NCBI GenBank assembly: GCA_947627185.1
Contig: CANQVF010000004.1
Span: forward strand, 62,001 to 126,000
Length of the DNA: 64,000 bases
Direction: 5' to 3'
Source: an uncultured Clostridia bacterium
GTDB lineage: Bacteria; Bacillota; Clostridia; TANB77; CAG-508
Shown piece after piece: positions 17,101 through 26,900 of this stretch. Every line of letters begins with the position of its first letter. Positions within the stretch are counted from its first letter, which is position 1. The position numbers and the translations under genes were made by a program. Below the pieces are notes generated by a model. That model searched no databases. It saw only the letters and a program-made list of their open reading frames with translations, and was not told where the DNA came from.

Positions 17101-18006
17101 TCTGATTTAAGTCAAGCAGTATCTGCAAAAACAGATTACTTATCAAAAGCAAAATCAGAAGAAAGAAATGAAGATAATTTATTAGATGCTTTTGATGGAA
17201 AAAATTTAGATTATAGAGATGTTCAAATAGCATTTAGAATTGTTGAAAATAAAGTAGATAATTCTCAAAGAATTATCAAAAACATAGCAGAAATAACAGA
17301 TGATGAAGATGAAAACGGAAATCCAGTTGAAGATAAAGATTCAACACCAGGAAATAATAAACCAGGTGAAGATGATATTGATGATGAACAAGTATATGTA
17401 AAATATTTTGATTTAAGCTTACAAAAAGACTTAGTTAAAATTATAATAACAGAAGATGGAACAACAAGAGAAATATCATTAAATTCAACAGATGGTCTAC
17501 AAAAAGTAGAAATTCATAGAAAGAAAATAGACAGCACACAAGTTAAATTTGTATATAATGTAACAGTTAAAAATGAAGGTGAAATAGCTGGATATGCTAC
17601 TGAAATTACAGATTATATACCAGAAGGTCTAGAATTTATACAAGAAGAAAATAAACAATGGACACAAGTTTCACAAAATGTTATTACTACAAATGCATTA
17701 TCAGATACTAGATTAGAACCAGGTCAAACAGCATCTGTTCAAGTAGTATTAAAATGGATTAATAATGAAAATAACTTAAATTTAAAAACAAATACAGCAG
17801 AAATTAGTCAAGATAAGAATGATAGTAATACACCTGATATAGATTCAACACCAGGAAATAAAGTTCCAGGTGAAGATGATATAGATACAGCAGATGTTTA
17901 CTTAGGAATTTCAACAGGTACTGCACCAACATATATTGCTTTAGTAACAGTAGTTCTTGCAATAATGTCAACTGGTATAGTTTTAATCAAAAAATATGTT
18001 TTATAA
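14158..18006 (+). CDS. Large surface adhesin with thioester domain and four DUF11-like repeats
   Basis: 1282 aa. Seen: a signal peptide (about 1-28, ending VFA); an N-terminal domain with FYCLN (Cys94) and VVQQYAIWYF (Gln199/200), the paired motifs of thioester adhesin domains in which Cys and Gln form an internal bond that can react with host amines; then four homologous beta modules starting near residues 416, 638, 881 and 1083 with the pattern DLxLxK and ending NxxEI, followed by acidic Asp/Pro linkers (DSTPG..PGEDDID). A C-terminal hydrophobic helix and KKYVL tail anchor it; no LPxTG-like motif is present. The Lys and Asn pairs at module ends suggest isopeptide bonds (inference). AGGAAGG precedes the ATG, with tandem promoters upstream and a terminator after it. 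Confidence 0.88.
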   Translation: MLKKRIVKMAFVLACVITLIAPYTTVFAKLSPTDTTARLQSPFMHEGGEEASGTLTEEQKEFYDEEPHGYTIGDMVICKIIEEGDSSYSDAFYCLNATKSFPGVTSTGETSLEYKNVADFKDSTNPEVKSLHLSTSSSSGEAEWTENYRALEWLFNNSYLRKETPEQKDSYLAKAFADSEYDVDVVKAMLTDDDIDVVQQYAIWYFTNRDSENYNVDTLPAVRLRGVKPETFEQYENLSYRDATGNEMRQPMANHLYQYLIRAAQERTDSLSDGTYPSIVDRNAKATENDTYYVVGPFRVNSGTVASEEYTIKLLDQSGNEIPRADYDILVDGEDSFSQKNVSDILDSDYYIYLPKTNTTITNINLELTYSTYETQATVWKNKTTKDNVEIYQPLVLLTREKTPHKANIPVEIKRSAADLALRKYIVSVTKANGEKTNLDRSPIVDVTDLKNGKSKTAEYRHLKSPVSVAVGDKVVYEIRVYNEGDTDATGTVVIDALPTGLEYVEDSDINQTYKWEKVQEGQNTVVYSSDYLSGKTIEGFDKEKDTELDSAYLQIECRITDSVSASSVLTNVAEISKDGISDIDSEPSNNDYTQKDYDSSNYTGDNNNKPDLADDEYFYKGREDDDDFEKVEVEGKAFDLNLKKFVTKINGEAPSPSREPKVDVTKLKDGTSTDATYDTIKTPITVEQGDVITYTIRVYNEGEIAGYAEEVADYIPEGLGFLVNHTTNVDNYWSIPKDNPKTVKLNTIPNGKSHLSVDDFNDVKSLDEVEVVVGKAKLTSTKLKSSDADTKNLLKAFDKEKSTTLDYKDIQVTCIVLTDTVSGYNLRNIGEITDDSDENREEIKDRDSTPDTVDPDNYPGDDKNQDDNDYENLTTKEPDIFDLSLQKFISGLNNSKVEGREPNVSINSKGEVSFASSTSPLQVENNDIIVYTIRVYNEGNVAGYAKEVSDDLPQGLEFVKDNDINQKYGWKLYDKNGNETSDLSQAVSAKTDYLSKAKSEERNEDNLLDAFDGKNLDYRDVQIAFRIVENKVDNSQRIIKNIAEITDDEDENGNPVEDKDSTPGNNKPGEDDIDDEQVYVKYFDLSLQKDLVKIIITEDGTTREISLNSTDGLQKVEIHRKKIDSTQVKFVYNVTVKNEGEIAGYATEITDYIPEGLEFIQEENKQWTQVSQNVITTNALSDTRLEPGQTASVQVVLKWINNENNLNLKTNTAEISQDKNDSNTPDIDSTPGNKVPGEDDIDTADVYLGISTGTAPTYIALVTVVLAIMSTGIVLIKKYVL

Positions 18007-18015
18007 TAAATAATA

Positions 18016-18047
18016 AAAAACTCTCCTAATTAAAGGAGAGTTTTTTA
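18016..18047 (+). terminator. Intrinsic terminator after the thioester adhesin gene
   Basis: AAACTCTCCT / AGGAGAGTTT stem, then a run of six T. Confidence 0.92.
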
Positions 18048-18174
18048 CTATGTAAAATTTTTGTAAAAAATATTTAAAAATTAAATGAATTTTATAATAT
18101 AAAAACACAAAAAAACCTTTGAATATGCTGATTTGTAGCAAAGAAAAAAATGTATAAAAAGGTAATTTTTTGTG

Positions 18175-18203
18175 TTTACAATAAAAATGCTATATGATAT
18201 AAT
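18175..18203 (+). promoter_or_regulatory. Sigma-A promoter of the Ig-like membrane protein gene
   Basis: TTTACA, 17 bases, TATAAT, about 35 bases before the start codon. Confidence 0.78.
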
Positions 18204-18239
18204 CAAGCTTGAAGTAATATAAATGAGGTGTTTGTACAT

Positions 18240-19451
18240 ATGAACCAAATATTAGATTATAATCCAAACAAAACTCCTAGAGGTAGTTCCTCAGGTTCTG
18301 ATAAAATAGTTAGAGTGTTTGCTATAATTTTAGCAATATTTGCTATTTGTTTACTAATAGCTGGTGCGTATGGGGTATATAAAAATAATGTAAAACCAGA
18401 TATCCCTACACAAGCAGTTTCTCAAGCACAAATATCTATAGAGCAAAAAGAAACTGTAGCTACTGTTAATGTAAAGCATGATAAAGTAATAGAAAAGTTA
18501 ATATATAATTGGGATTCTGAAAAAGAAACTACAATAAAAGGTAGTGGCGAATCAGTTATGACAACAGACATTCCTTTATTTGCAGGAGAACATACTTTAA
18601 ATGTAAAGGTAATTGATGTAGATGGAAATGAAACAACATTTGAACAAAAAATCACATCAGAAGCTGGAGAAGACAAAATATATCCTGTTATAAAATTAGA
18701 TGTTACTGATGAAAAGAAATTAAGAATAACTGCAACAGATGAAACAGCTATGGATTTTGTAACTTATAGATGGAATGATGAAGAAGAACAAAGAGTTGAT
18801 GTTTCAGATGATGATAAAAAAATAGAATTTGAAATAGAAATACTAAAAGGAAATAATGATTTAACAATTGTTGCGGTAGATAAAAATAGCAATAATACTA
18901 CTGAAATAAAACCTTTTTCAGGAGTTACTAAACCAGATATTAAAATAACAATTTCAGCAGATAAAACAAAAGCAGATGTATATTGTTTCCATGAAAATGG
19001 AATAAAAGAAATAAAAGTAAAAATAAACGATAATCCAGAGCAAAAAGTAGGTTTACCAGAAGGAGAAACACCTAAAGAGGCAACTTTCACTTTAGAGTTA
19101 CCTCAAGGAAATGCTAATATATCAGTAACAGCATCAAGTGTTGATGAAACAGAAACTGTAGCTACAGAAACTGTAGAAAATGAAGAACAAAATAATGATG
19201 TTATAGATATAAGCGTAGAAAAATCTCAAGAAGATGAAACCAAAGCAAGAATGGAAATAAATTGTGAAGCTGGTATAAAAGAAATTAAATTAAATCTAAA
19301 TGATGTAGACATTCCAATAAAATTAAGTAGAACAGATGCACCTAATGCACAATTAGATATTCCATTAGCAGAAGGAAATAACAAAATGATAGTAAAGGTT
19401 ATTTCTGTTAATGGAACAGAAAAAGAAGAAACAAAAGAAATTTTCCGTTAA
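18240..19451 (+). CDS. Membrane-anchored protein with Ig-like extracellular repeats
   Basis: 403 aa from ATG 18240, chosen because GAGGTG lies nine bases upstream; a GTG at 18228 overlaps that site. Seen: a cytoplasmic tail rich in Ser/Gly, one membrane helix (about residues 22-45), then about 350 residues outside the membrane that look like four related beta modules of about 85 residues, each with an alternating hydrophobic pattern and endings such as AGEHTLNVKVID, KGNNDLTIVAVD, QGNANISVTASS and EGNNKMIVKVIS. The pattern resembles cadherin/Ig-like bacterial repeats. It carries no catalytic motif. It may help present or space other wall proteins (inference). Confidence 0.8.
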   Translation: MNQILDYNPNKTPRGSSSGSDKIVRVFAIILAIFAICLLIAGAYGVYKNNVKPDIPTQAVSQAQISIEQKETVATVNVKHDKVIEKLIYNWDSEKETTIKGSGESVMTTDIPLFAGEHTLNVKVIDVDGNETTFEQKITSEAGEDKIYPVIKLDVTDEKKLRITATDETAMDFVTYRWNDEEEQRVDVSDDDKKIEFEIEILKGNNDLTIVAVDKNSNNTTEIKPFSGVTKPDIKITISADKTKADVYCFHENGIKEIKVKINDNPEQKVGLPEGETPKEATFTLELPQGNANISVTASSVDETETVATETVENEEQNNDVIDISVEKSQEDETKARMEINCEAGIKEIKLNLNDVDIPIKLSRTDAPNAQLDIPLAEGNNKMIVKVISVNGTEKEETKEIFR

Positions 19452-19466
19452 AAAACGAAAAACAAA

Positions 19467-19508
19467 AGTGGACTTTGCATAATATAATTGAAAGTCCACT
19501 ATTATTTT
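19467..19508 (+). terminator. Hairpin/terminator between the Ig-like protein and GGDEF genes
   Basis: A perfect 10-bp stem AGTGGACTTT / AAAGTCCACT with a 14-base AT loop followed by a weak T-rich tract. The next gene starts only 15 bases later, so it may attenuate rather than fully stop. Confidence 0.6.
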
Positions 19509-19522
19509 AAGAGGTATATAGT

Positions 19523-20452
19523 ATGATTCATGAAATATATGTAATAGAAAATGGAACAGAATTAAAAGATAATTTAAGTAAAAGCTTTTCAAGAGAAGTA
19601 GATGAATATAATTTTAAAACAATTATTCCATCAGAAGTTGAAGTGGCATTAAGAAGTATACCATCTTTAATAATAATTGATGAAGATAATTCAAATATAA
19701 ACATTGTAGAATTTTGTAAAAGTATTAGGTCAAATGAAGATAATAGCATTACACCTATTATTGTTGTTGGTTCTAGTTTAGATAAAATGCATCAAGTAAA
19801 TATACTAAAAACAGATGTAGAATATTATATAGAAAGACCAATAGATGAAGAGCATTTTTATTATGTAGTAAAAAACATAATAGGATTATTAAGTAAAAAT
19901 AGAAGAATTAGTCCTCTTACAGGACTTCCAGGTAATGTTCAAATACAAGCAGAAATGAAAAAAAGATTATTAAATAAAGAAATTTTTGCTATAATGTATT
20001 TCGATTTAGATAACTTCAAAGCTTATAATGATGTATACGGATTTTCAAATGGAGATGAAATTATTAAATTTACGGCAAGAACTATTTCAAAGCATATTCA
20101 TCAAATTCCAAATAGCAATAATTTTGTTGGTCATATAGGAGGAGATGATTTTGTAGCAATAACTGGAAAAGCAGATTATGATGCAGTTTGTCAAAACATA
20201 ATTGCTGAATTTGATAAATTTGCAGTAGATTTTTATAATGAAATTGATATAGAAAGAGGTTTTGTTGAAGTTGCTAATAGAAGAGGAATTATTGAACAAT
20301 TTCCACTTACCTCAATATCTATTGCTGTTTTAGAAGTTGATTCAAAAATTTATAAAAATACTCTAGAAATTGGTGAAGTTGCAGGGCAAATAAAGCACCA
20401 AGCAAAAACAATTTTAGGCAGTACATATGTAATTAATAGAAGAAGATTTTAA
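19523..20452 (+). CDS. Diguanylate cyclase-like protein with degenerate receiver domain
   Basis: 309 aa. Seen: residues 1-125 follow a receiver fold with Asp53 (LIIIDED), but the usual acidic pair at the first strand is replaced by Glu-Asn and the TKP lysine by Arg105, so phosphorylation is doubtful. Residues 130-309 form a GGDEF domain introduced by PLTGLPGN, with metal-binding FDLDNFK and active site GGDDF (206-210). No RxxD inhibitory site lies before the active site. Family knowledge: GGDEF proteins make c-di-GMP from GTP; Glu to Asp at this site can remain active. No membrane segment. It sits between genes for large surface proteins, suggesting a role in adhesion or sessile growth. Confidence 0.87.
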   Translation: MIHEIYVIENGTELKDNLSKSFSREVDEYNFKTIIPSEVEVALRSIPSLIIIDEDNSNINIVEFCKSIRSNEDNSITPIIVVGSSLDKMHQVNILKTDVEYYIERPIDEEHFYYVVKNIIGLLSKNRRISPLTGLPGNVQIQAEMKKRLLNKEIFAIMYFDLDNFKAYNDVYGFSNGDEIIKFTARTISKHIHQIPNSNNFVGHIGGDDFVAITGKADYDAVCQNIIAEFDKFAVDFYNEIDIERGFVEVANRRGIIEQFPLTSISIAVLEVDSKIYKNTLEIGEVAGQIKHQAKTILGSTYVINRRRF

Positions 20453-20475
20453 TTAAAATAAAACATAAAATATAA

Positions 20476-20522
20476 AAAATATCTAAATTGTTAATTTAAA
20501 ATAGCAATTTAGATATTTTTTT
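20476..20522 (+). terminator. Intrinsic terminator after the GGDEF gene
   Basis: A 14-bp stem AAATATCTAAATTG / CAATTTAGATATTT, then T-run. Confidence 0.88.
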
Positions 20523-20743
20523 ATGCAAAAATTAAGAAAAAAGATAAAAATATGGTAAAAAAGCTAAATGATACAAAAAAGATATAATTTCAAAAATGGT
20601 AAATGCCTAGAAAAACTGCTAAAATGGGCAAAAAATGTAAACAGATTTTTATATACAAATATGCCATTATGGTAGTATAGTAAAATTATTAGGAAAGTAT
20701 TTAATACACAAAAGAAAGTAAAAAGTATGTATTGGAGAGTAAG

Positions 20744-20938
20744 ATGAAACTAAAATTAAAAATCAAAAAAAGTAAAATAATATTTATTGCTTTAGTAGTA
20801 TTAATATGTTTGAGCAGTATAGTATTATTTTACCAAAAAGAAAATTTAAAAAGTTATGTAGCAAAAGTAAATGAAAGGAAAATATCTTTAGAAGAATTAG
20901 AAGAAGAACGGTTGGGAGTTAAGCTTAATAATGTATGA
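20744..20938 (+). CDS. Signal/anchor-bearing 5' segment of the giant adhesin gene (64-aa frame)
   Basis: 64 aa from ATG 20744 with GGAGAG upstream. It has a very basic N-terminus (KLKLKIKKSK), a hydrophobic helix (about 12-30) and a charged tail, that is, an export signal with nothing to export. Its stop overlaps the ATG of the next frame by eight bases (ATGTATGA). The following 2270-aa frame has wall-anchoring features but no signal peptide. The simplest reading is that both are one gene interrupted by a frameshift (true mutation, phase switch or assembly error); the alternative is two translationally coupled genes. Confidence 0.65.
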   Translation: MKLKLKIKKSKIIFIALVVLICLSSIVLFYQKENLKSYVAKVNERKISLEELEEERLGVKLNNV

Positions 20939-23900
20939 TTCAAATGATACAGCAAATGGTAAAGAAACAAGTAAGACAGAAGATATTTGGGAGGCAACTT
21001 CTTATAGTGAAACAAGAATATTAACAGTTCAAGTTAATTTAAAGTGTAATAATGTATCTAAAGATTATGAAGCGGGGGCACTAAGAATAGAGGTAGATAA
21101 TTTAGGAAAATTATATCCAACATCAGATTCAAGTAGTAGTGCTGTACAAGTAACTAGTATTTCAGCAGACCCTGAATCAGATAATTCCCAATCTTATGAT
21201 TGGAGCTATACATATGATAGTAGTCATCAAAAATACATATTAAAAAATAATAAAAGAATTGAAAAAGATAATAATTTTGAAGGAACAATTCAATTAGCAT
21301 ATAATTTTCAGGCTTCTTATTTATTAAATGGTTCAAAATTAGAAATAAATGCTAAGCTAAATAATGTTTTAGAATCAAAAAATAAATTGAAAGTAGAATT
21401 TACTTCAACTATAAGAGAAGGTAGTATTAATAAAAGTGCAAAAAAAATTGATTCATATGATGGATTTCCAACAGATGCAGAAGATTATATATGGGTAAAA
21501 TATAGTTTCTCTGCAACTACAGGTAATTCTGGTGTAAGAGGAAGAGTATATAATGATTATTTTGAAGAAATATTACCAGATGATGATTGTATATTATTAG
21601 GTGAAGATTTAAAAAAGGTAGAAAAAACTGATGGTATTTATAAATTACCATTTACAACAACTTATACTTCATCTAATTATAGTTTAACCAGTTATACTTA
21701 TTACTATTATATAGGATATCCAAAAGAAAAATATGGAAAACAAACAATAGATTCAGAAACTAAATGGTATGGAAAGTATTATGAATCATACAATTATAAA
21801 GGCGAATATAAAGAAGAACAAGAATTATTAGCGGAGAAAAATGAAAAAATTAATTTAAGTAATTTTGAATTTAGTTTTTCTGGTGATTTATATTCTTTAT
21901 ATAAAAGTTATTCTTCGGGCTATTCAACTCAATCCTATAATAAAATTATTAATAAAAATTATGGAGAAAATATTAGTTATTATATGCGTGCAAGTAGTAT
22001 ATATACTGGTAGAAAATATACAGCAAGAATTGGTGATGATTTTTTGTGTATAACAGGAGCAGATGGTAATTATAGAAAATTAAATGAAAATGAATATTAT
22101 TTTAAATCTATATCTTTTAACTCAAGTTATTTTTATAATGCAAATGGAATAAAGTTAGAAAAAAATAAATACGATATAAATGTATTTGTAAAATACCAAA
22201 ATGAAACAGGATATGTTCAGTATGGAGATACTTTAAAAAATGATTATAGTTCGCAAACAATAACTTTTCAAGAAAGCGAAAAAGTTGTAGGTTGGTATTT
22301 AGAAATATGTGATTTAGAAGAATCGTTTAAAATGTTGGATATTCATGGAAATGGTAGTTATGTATATACTACTGTTCATATACAAACAGAAGATAACTTG
22401 AAAGAAACAGGAAGCATATATAATTTTAATCATTTTCAAGTTTATATTAATGGTGAGCTAGATAATCCGACAGAAGAAGCACAATATGGTACCCTTGCAA
22501 AAGAAGTTGGATTACCACAACATGACCAAGATGCATATGGAAGTTGTATTTTAAGAAATTATACATCTACAAGTTATGGAGCAGATAAAGTTGATATAGG
22601 TGTTTATACTACATTTGAAAATGCTAAACAAGATAACGAATATTTTTATAGGGATGCTAATGTACGTTTTGAATTTGAATCATACGGAACTGGAACAAGT
22701 GCATTTAATGGTTATAGATTATATAATTTATTCCCAGCAGGTATGGAAACAAATTGTACAGAAGAAGAAATAATTGAAAGTTTAACAGTAGGTAGTAGTC
22801 ATTATTCTGAGATAAAAAAACAAAATGGTTCAAATTTTGCTACTAGTGAAGAGTATAAAGAGTTTATAAAAGAACATACAAAAGTACATATAGATAATAA
22901 TTATAAAAATACAGGTAAAACATGTGTAGAAATTATTGTAAATTATGAAGATGATCCATTAGATATATATTCTATAGCAAATTTATCTTATTATGCAGAA
23001 TATTTTAAAATACCAGTAAAAATTAGTTATGAATCATATTTTACTAATGGAAAAACGTATTCTTTAAGGTCATATGTTACATTTTTAAAAGAAGATGAAT
23101 TATATTTACCTTATGGTAAATCTACAGATTATAATGATATTGACAATGATGAAAGAACAGATGATTTTTATTTAGGCTCTTACAGTGCATCAACAAGTAT
23201 TGTTCCAGCTGTATCTTCATATCAAGAAGTAAATAAAAGTGTTTGGACAGAAAATAGTGAAAATCAATGGAGTTCAGAAAATGCAACAGTTAAATATAAT
23301 GGTATATATAAATATAAATTAAGAGTAAGAACAGGAATAAATAACATAACAAATTTAGTAATTTACGATAATTTGGAAACAAATGGTGAATGGCAAGGTA
23401 AATTTGAAGGTGTAGATACAGAATTTACAGAAGGACAAGGTTATACACCAAAAGTATGGTATTCAACTTCAAGTTCACCAGGACTTTTAAAAGAGCATCC
23501 AGAGGCATGGTTAGAATACAATGATGAAGTAAATAAAGATACTGTAAAATCATTAGCTTTTGATTATGGAGAAAATATTGTAAGGTCTGGTGATTTAACT
23601 TATGTAATCATAAATATGAGAGCACCAGAAAATGTAAATACTTCAAAATTATGTGGAAATAAATGTTATACAAAATGGAATGCAATAGATTTAGATGAAC
23701 AATTAATAGATGAAGTAATAGGTATAGATTCAAATGTTGTAACAGTAGGAACAATAGCATCAAAACAAGACCTAAAAATACACAAAATTTGGGAAGATAA
23801 TGAAAATAGTTTAGGTGTAAGACCAGAACAAATAACAATAAATTTATATAGAAATAAAGAATTATATCAAACTGTTACATTAAACGATTCAAATAAAATA

Positions 23901-26900
23901 GATGGAAAAAATTGGGAATATACTTTTAAAGATTTACCAGTTTGTGATGAAAATTCTAAAAAATATACATACACAATAAAAGAAGATAAAGTTAATCTAT
24001 ATAGCACAATAATAGAAAATACAGATGTGGAAACTGATAAAGGTATGGATAAAAGCTTTACAATAACAAACACTTTAAATGAAGATGAGGTATATTTAGA
24101 CATAAAAGGTAAGAAAATTTGGGAAGATGATAATGATTTTAATGGAAGAAGACTTGAAAGTATAAAAGTAAATCTTATTCAAGATGATAAAAAAATAGCA
24201 GAATTTGTAACAAATGAAGAAAAAAGTTGGGAATATGAATTTTTAAATTGTCCTATTTGGAAAAATAATACTGAAAAATATAATTATAGAGTTGAAGAAG
24301 AAGAAAGCAAGCCTTGGTTAAATACTACATATGAAGAAAGCGAACCAAATGCTATACAAATAAAATTTAATTCTCAATGTAAAACAGAAAGTGTAACTTA
24401 TGATTATGTTGAAATTTATTATAAGAAAAATGATGTAACTTATAAACTAGGAAAATGGGGAGGAACAGATTTAGCAAATAAAACAGTTGTTGTTCCATCA
24501 AAAGATTTTTATCTTTACTGGCATACTGATGGATCAAATCATGATTATTATGGATTTTCAATAGATGACATTAGTTTAGTCTTTAAAGATGAAACTACAA
24601 CAAGTTCAACTGCTAATTTACCAAATTATAATATAGAAGAATTAACAGGAAAACAATATCCAGAATCAGAACACATTTATGCTGATAATGTAAATAAATT
24701 ATGGCATTATTCTTCAGGTGATGCTAATTTATTAAAAGTAGACATAACAAACACATATATAAAAATACCAACAAAAGTAACAGTACATCACTATAAAGAA
24801 GGAACAAAAGAAAGCATAAGTCCAGATCAAACAATAGAAGGATTGGCATGGGATCCATATGAAACACATCCAGCAGAAGATATACCACCATTTTATGAAT
24901 TAGTAGAAATGCCAAAAAATGCAAAAGGAGAAATGGAAAAAGATGAAATTGTAGTAACATATTATTATAAAGTGCGAGAATACAAATATAGAATAGAATA
25001 TTATTATGATTGGCAACTTGATGATGAAAAAACAATAGAAAGAGAAGAAACTTATAATAATTTAATAACTTCATATCCAAATCAAAATAAAAGAGGATAT
25101 AGGTTAGCAACTACAGAAGAAGGAAATGCAAATAATGTTCCAAATCTTAATAGAGGTGTAGTAGGATTACCTTTAAGAATAAGTATGAATGAAGATGAAA
25201 ACATAATAAGAGTTTATTATGTAAAAAATCAATATCAATATAAAATAAAATATTTCTATAATGGAGTATTATATAATGCAAATACAGAAACACATACGGC
25301 AACATATATGGATTTAATAGAAAAATATCCAGAGAAACCACGTGATGGTTTTGAATTTGATAGAGTAGAATATTGTCCATTAAGAATAACAGAAAGAGAA
25401 GATTTGAATGTAATAAATGTATATTATGTTAGTCTAAAAACAAAAGTAATAGTTCATCATTATGAAGAAGGAACTAAAAATAAATTAAGTGATGATGTCT
25501 TTATACAAGGAAAAACTGGAAATCCATATGAAACACATCCGGCAGAAGATATACCAGAAAAATATGAATTAGTAGAAACACCAAAAAATGCAACTGGTGA
25601 AATGAAAGATAAAGTAATAGAAGTTACATATTATTATAGATTGAAAAATGGTATAGTAATAGTAAAACACTTAGAAAAAGGAACTAATGAAGAACTTGCA
25701 GACCAAGAAAGAATTGAAGGAAAAATAGATAGTAATTACACAACAAAACCACAAGAAATAGAAAATTACAAATATGTAGAAGATAGTGGAAATACAAAAG
25801 GAACAATAAAATTAGAACCAACAGAAGTAATATATTATTATCTACAAAAAACAAAAGTAATAGTAAGACATATAGATAAAACAACAAATGAAGTAATGTT
25901 AACAGAAGAAGAGGAAGGTTTAGTAGGAGATCCATATACATCATCATCTAAAGACTTTAAGGATTATATATTAGTAGATAAACCTGAAAAAGAAACAGTA
26001 AAAATGGAAAAAGATGTTATAACATTAGACTATTACTATGAAAAAATACCAGTAGGAGTAATAGAAAAACATATAGATATAAAAACAGATGAAATATTAT
26101 ATAATACTTCATATAGAGGAGTAGAAGGAGATCCATATACTACAAAAGAAAAAGAATTTGATGGATATGATTTAGTAAAAGAAAAATATCCAGATAATAG
26201 TGAAGGTTATATGATAGATGGTATAATTGAGGTAAAATACTATTATATTAAAAAAGCTTCAGTAAGAGTAGAATATGTTGATAAAAATACAGGAGAAAAA
26301 ATACCAGAAGAAGTAATAGATGAAGAAACAGGCAAAAAAGAAGAAAAAGATAGTACAGAACACATATATGGACATGAAGGAGATCCTTATGAAACAAAAG
26401 AAAAAGAATTTGATGAATACGATTTAGTAGAAGTACCAGACAATGCAACAGGAGAAATGGGAGTAACAAGAAGAGAAGATGGTTCACTAGATACAGAAAC
26501 AGTAGTAACATATTATTATGCAAAAAAATCAGCAGGTGTAAGAGAAAGACATATAGATATAAAAACAGGTGAACTATTAGAAGAAGAAACAGTATACACT
26601 GGACATGAGGGAGACCCATATGAAACAAAAGAAAAAGAATTTGATGGATATGATTTAGTAAAAGAAAAATATCCAACAAATAGCAAAGGTACAATGAAAG
26701 TAGAAGAAATAGTAGTAGAATACTACTATATTAGAAAAGCTGAAGTAATAGTAGAATACATAGATAAAAATACAGGAGAAAAAATACCAGAAGAAGTAAT
26801 AGATGAAGAAACAGGCGAAAAAGAAGAAAAAGATAGTACAGAATATTTATATGGACATGAGGGAGATGAATATAGTACAAAAGAAAAAGCATTTGAAAAT

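Noticed and set aside
22500..22511. Use of TGA as a sense codon (recoded genome)
   Set aside because: Genes end normally on TGA, TAA and TAG and no family motif is interrupted by TGA; the adhesin frame break is a shift, not a recoded stop.
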